Source: M55B154 sp964345775
Lineage (GTDB): Bacteria > Spirochaetota > UBA4802 > UB4802
Direction of reading: 5' to 3'
Assembly (NCBI GenBank): GCA_964345775.1
Contig: CAYFSO010000001.1
Location: 1-64,000, forward strand
DNA: 64,000 nt
Shown: positions 62,285-64,000 of the stretch, one piece after another
Numbering within the stretch: position 1 is the stretch's first letter
How the letters are laid out: each line of letters begins with the position of its first letter
Position numbers and translations under genes: made by a program
The notes under the pieces: generated by a model
What the model saw: only the letters and a program-made list of their open reading frames with translations
Told to the model about the DNA's origin: nothing
The model's database searches: none

Positions 62285-64000
62285 ATGAGTCATATAAAGT
62301 TATACCGACGATTCTATTTGTATATGCTTGTGTACGGGAATGCCCTCTCCGCATTAATTGGAGCACCGCTTACCGTTCTTTTCTTTATATGGCAGACAGA
62401 AATATCACTTTCAAACATTCACGTGGTTCTCGTTCCCGGTGCGGCTGTAATGGCAGTCGTGACCGTTCTTACTTATCTCTGGTACCAGTTCCTCCTTGCA
62501 CCATTCCGCTGGTATTTCACTTCAAGGGAAAAGGGTACCGATTTTGGCGAGAAACAGGCACTCATTGTTAAGGAAAGGATCACTAATATTTCCGTCCTGT
62601 ACTCACTGGGGCTCATTGGTCAGTGGATCATAGGTCTTCTTACCTTCAGTATTGTCAGTGCGTTATTGTATGGCCTTACTTTCGACCAGCTGCTCTACCT
62701 CTGGGTTGGTGGTATTATATCTATAAGCGTATCTGTGATGGCAGGATCTTTTTTCATTCCCCGTACCATCAATCGCATCGTGGAAAAAGGTGTATTTAAT
62801 AACATTATCAATGTTATCAGCACCAGACCTGTTACCTGGTTTGGCTCTCTTGTTCCGGTTATAACCTCTTCAAACAGTATCGTAAGTATTCTACTGGTTT
62901 TCTTACTTACCGCTTCAGGAATTCTTCTTGCGCATAACCTTATAGAAGATCTTTATGAAACGAACGTTAAAACACTTACAGGGCAGGTTTCTGAGAACCT
63001 TGACAATACGTTCAATGAAGCATTCGAGGACATGGAATTAATATCGCAGCTTTCAAGCCCTTCCGAGTCAGCACGTCGTTTGAGATCCTTAAAGCCTGAA
63101 TACAATGACATACTAATAATCGAAAATGGTAACATCATCTCTTCCCTTACCGGTCAATATAATTCCCTTATACGAAAATCGTGGAACAATCTGGAACTGG
63201 AAAAGTCCGGGAATAATGTAGTAAGCAAGCCTGTAATTGATAAGAAGCGAAACAACTCATACGTCATTGCAGGACACAGGCTGGGCAACAGGTTATATGC
63301 AGTCATTTTCCAGGCTAAGCAATTGAGAGAACTCATACTTGATGAAGTTGTTATTGGGCAGTCCGGTTATATATTTGTTGGTTATCAAGATGGTGATGGA
63401 CTTGTTCACCCCAAAATGGATATTACCGTTAAGTCCATTTTTGATTATGACTGGGGTAAATCTCTCTACAAAAATGCTGGTACTTTCATTCCCTACCTGT
63501 TTCAGGGTGAACACAAGATCGGATACCTGGAAAATACCAATACAGGTTTTATACTTATCGCAACTTTTCCCAGGTCTGAGCTGAACATGTACTCTAAGAA
63601 ACTGGCTATAATCACTGTGCTGATAGGTTTACTCTGGAGTATATTTGCCGCCGCAATAATCTACAGGAATGTACGCCGCCTTCTTTCACCATTACAAGAG
63701 GCCCGTGAAGTTATCAGTAATATCGCAAATGGTGACCTTACATCCCGAATGGACATCGCCCGTGGTGATGAAGTGGGCATCCTTTCCTCAGCTGTAAATA
63801 TTCTTACAAATGAGCTGCGTGAAGCAATATCAGGAATTTACGGGATCTCAGATCAACTTGCATCCTCTTCGTCCCATATGTCCATGGCAATATCGTCATT
63901 CTCAGAAAATGTTCAGAACGAGGCATCAACCGTAGAAGAGATATCTGCCACCATCGAGGAGATATCTGCCGGGATGGAAAACGTTGCCAGAAGAGCAGAT
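62285..64000 (+). CDS. Methyl-accepting chemotaxis protein, partial
   Basis: The frame is open to the window end (572 residues visible). The N-terminus has four or more membrane helices (YLYMLVYGNALSALIGAPL, HVVLVPGAAVMAVVTVLTYL and two more) before a periplasmic sensor. The sensor segment ends GQSGYIFVGYQDGDGLVHPKMD, as in Cache domains. Another helix (LAIITVLIGLLWSIFAAAIIY) and HAMP (LSPLQEAREVISNIANGDLTSRM) follow. The signalling domain begins at about 530 and runs off the window. AAGGGGG lies just before the ATG. The multi-helix N-terminus is more than the usual two-helix receptor. Confidence 0.85.
   Translation, partial: MSHIKLYRRFYLYMLVYGNALSALIGAPLTVLFFIWQTEISLSNIHVVLVPGAAVMAVVTVLTYLWYQFLLAPFRWYFTSREKGTDFGEKQALIVKERITNISVLYSLGLIGQWIIGLLTFSIVSALLYGLTFDQLLYLWVGGIISISVSVMAGSFFIPRTINRIVEKGVFNNIINVISTRPVTWFGSLVPVITSSNSIVSILLVFLLTASGILLAHNLIEDLYETNVKTLTGQVSENLDNTFNEAFEDMELISQLSSPSESARRLRSLKPEYNDILIIENGNIISSLTGQYNSLIRKSWNNLELEKSGNNVVSKPVIDKKRNNSYVIAGHRLGNRLYAVIFQAKQLRELILDEVVIGQSGYIFVGYQDGDGLVHPKMDITVKSIFDYDWGKSLYKNAGTFIPYLFQGEHKIGYLENTNTGFILIATFPRSELNMYSKKLAIITVLIGLLWSIFAAAIIYRNVRRLLSPLQEAREVISNIANGDLTSRMDIARGDEVGILSSAVNILTNELREAISGIYGISDQLASSSSHMSMAISSFSENVQNEASTVEEISATIEEISAGMENVARRAD

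Noticed and set aside
1..64000. tRNA, rRNA or known riboswitches
   Set aside because: No cloverleaf-like sequences, ribosomal RNA segments or riboswitch cores were recognised by eye; a covariance-model scan would be decisive.

Overview
The window looks like one contig (two 100-N scaffold gaps) from an anaerobic or facultative Gram-negative bacterium, most likely a spirochaete. This is inferred from gene content: an Rnf complex, a tungsten/molybdenum aldehyde:ferredoxin oxidoreductase and Fe-alcohol dehydrogenases, several RsbU-type PP2C phosphatases with STAS partners, a DUF1554-type lipoprotein domain (known mainly from Leptospira and relatives), relaxed lipoboxes, and an Mla-type system. 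No rRNA, tRNA or CRISPR was seen. No 16S gene is present, so the phylum call is only an inference.

Layout. 1-3337: tail of a LuxR-type regulator, a CopB-like copper ATPase and a coupled questin-oxidase-like protein. 3485-7693: PAS-PP2C sensor phosphatase, stand-alone cobalamin-dependent methionine synthase activation domain, ROK kinase and queF. 7746-8404: a tandem pair of ~268-bp elements with terminal inverted repeats; the first holds a scaffold gap. 8540-14377: small lipoprotein, then AOR and a duplicated [SCP2-like protein + Fe-ADH] unit in which one ADH has lost its metal ligands; the second scaffold gap lies in the first SCP2-like copy. 14723-24788: penicillin acylase, hybrid kinase, YkgJ-like protein, lipoprotein, MscS, a sigma-70 factor, an exported unknown protein and a glycosyltransferase. 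24793-27179: mlaE/F/D-like operon whose ATPase has lost every nucleotide-handling motif. 27335-31244: DUF4015 glycosidase-like protein, methyltransferase, B12-radical SAM protein.

31534-36848: a small Cys protein, rnfCDGEA (no rnfB) and thyX. 36865-39547: CoA-transferase/GNAT fusion and a VWA lipoprotein. 40031-44859: a partner-switching operon (barrel-TPR protein, membrane kinase-receiver-PP2C fusion, two STAS proteins). 44935-47377: FN3/DUF1554 lipoprotein and an EAL phosphodiesterase. 47499-52061: an acyl-CoA operon (MaoC hydratase, 3R-hydroxyacyl-CoA dehydrogenase-like SDR, a catalytically empty KASIII/HMGS-like protein fused to a Zn-ribbon/OB domain, and an intact thiolase), preceded by two perfect palindromes. 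52261-52564: a broken MscS-like remnant. 52597-58722: membrane MBL hydrolase, DtxR-FeoA fusion regulator with feoB, methyltransferase, and a NUDIX protein with an RsbRD-like helical tail. 58796-64000: an EF-G gene, a TPR protein, and a chemoreceptor cut by the window edge.

The most unusual features are proteins that keep a fold but have lost its chemistry (the Mla ATPase, one Fe-ADH, the KASIII-like protein), the NUDIX-RsbRD-like fusion, and the kinase-receiver-phosphatase-STAS operon. The two scaffold gaps can be explained from the flanking repeats, and their true lengths predicted.
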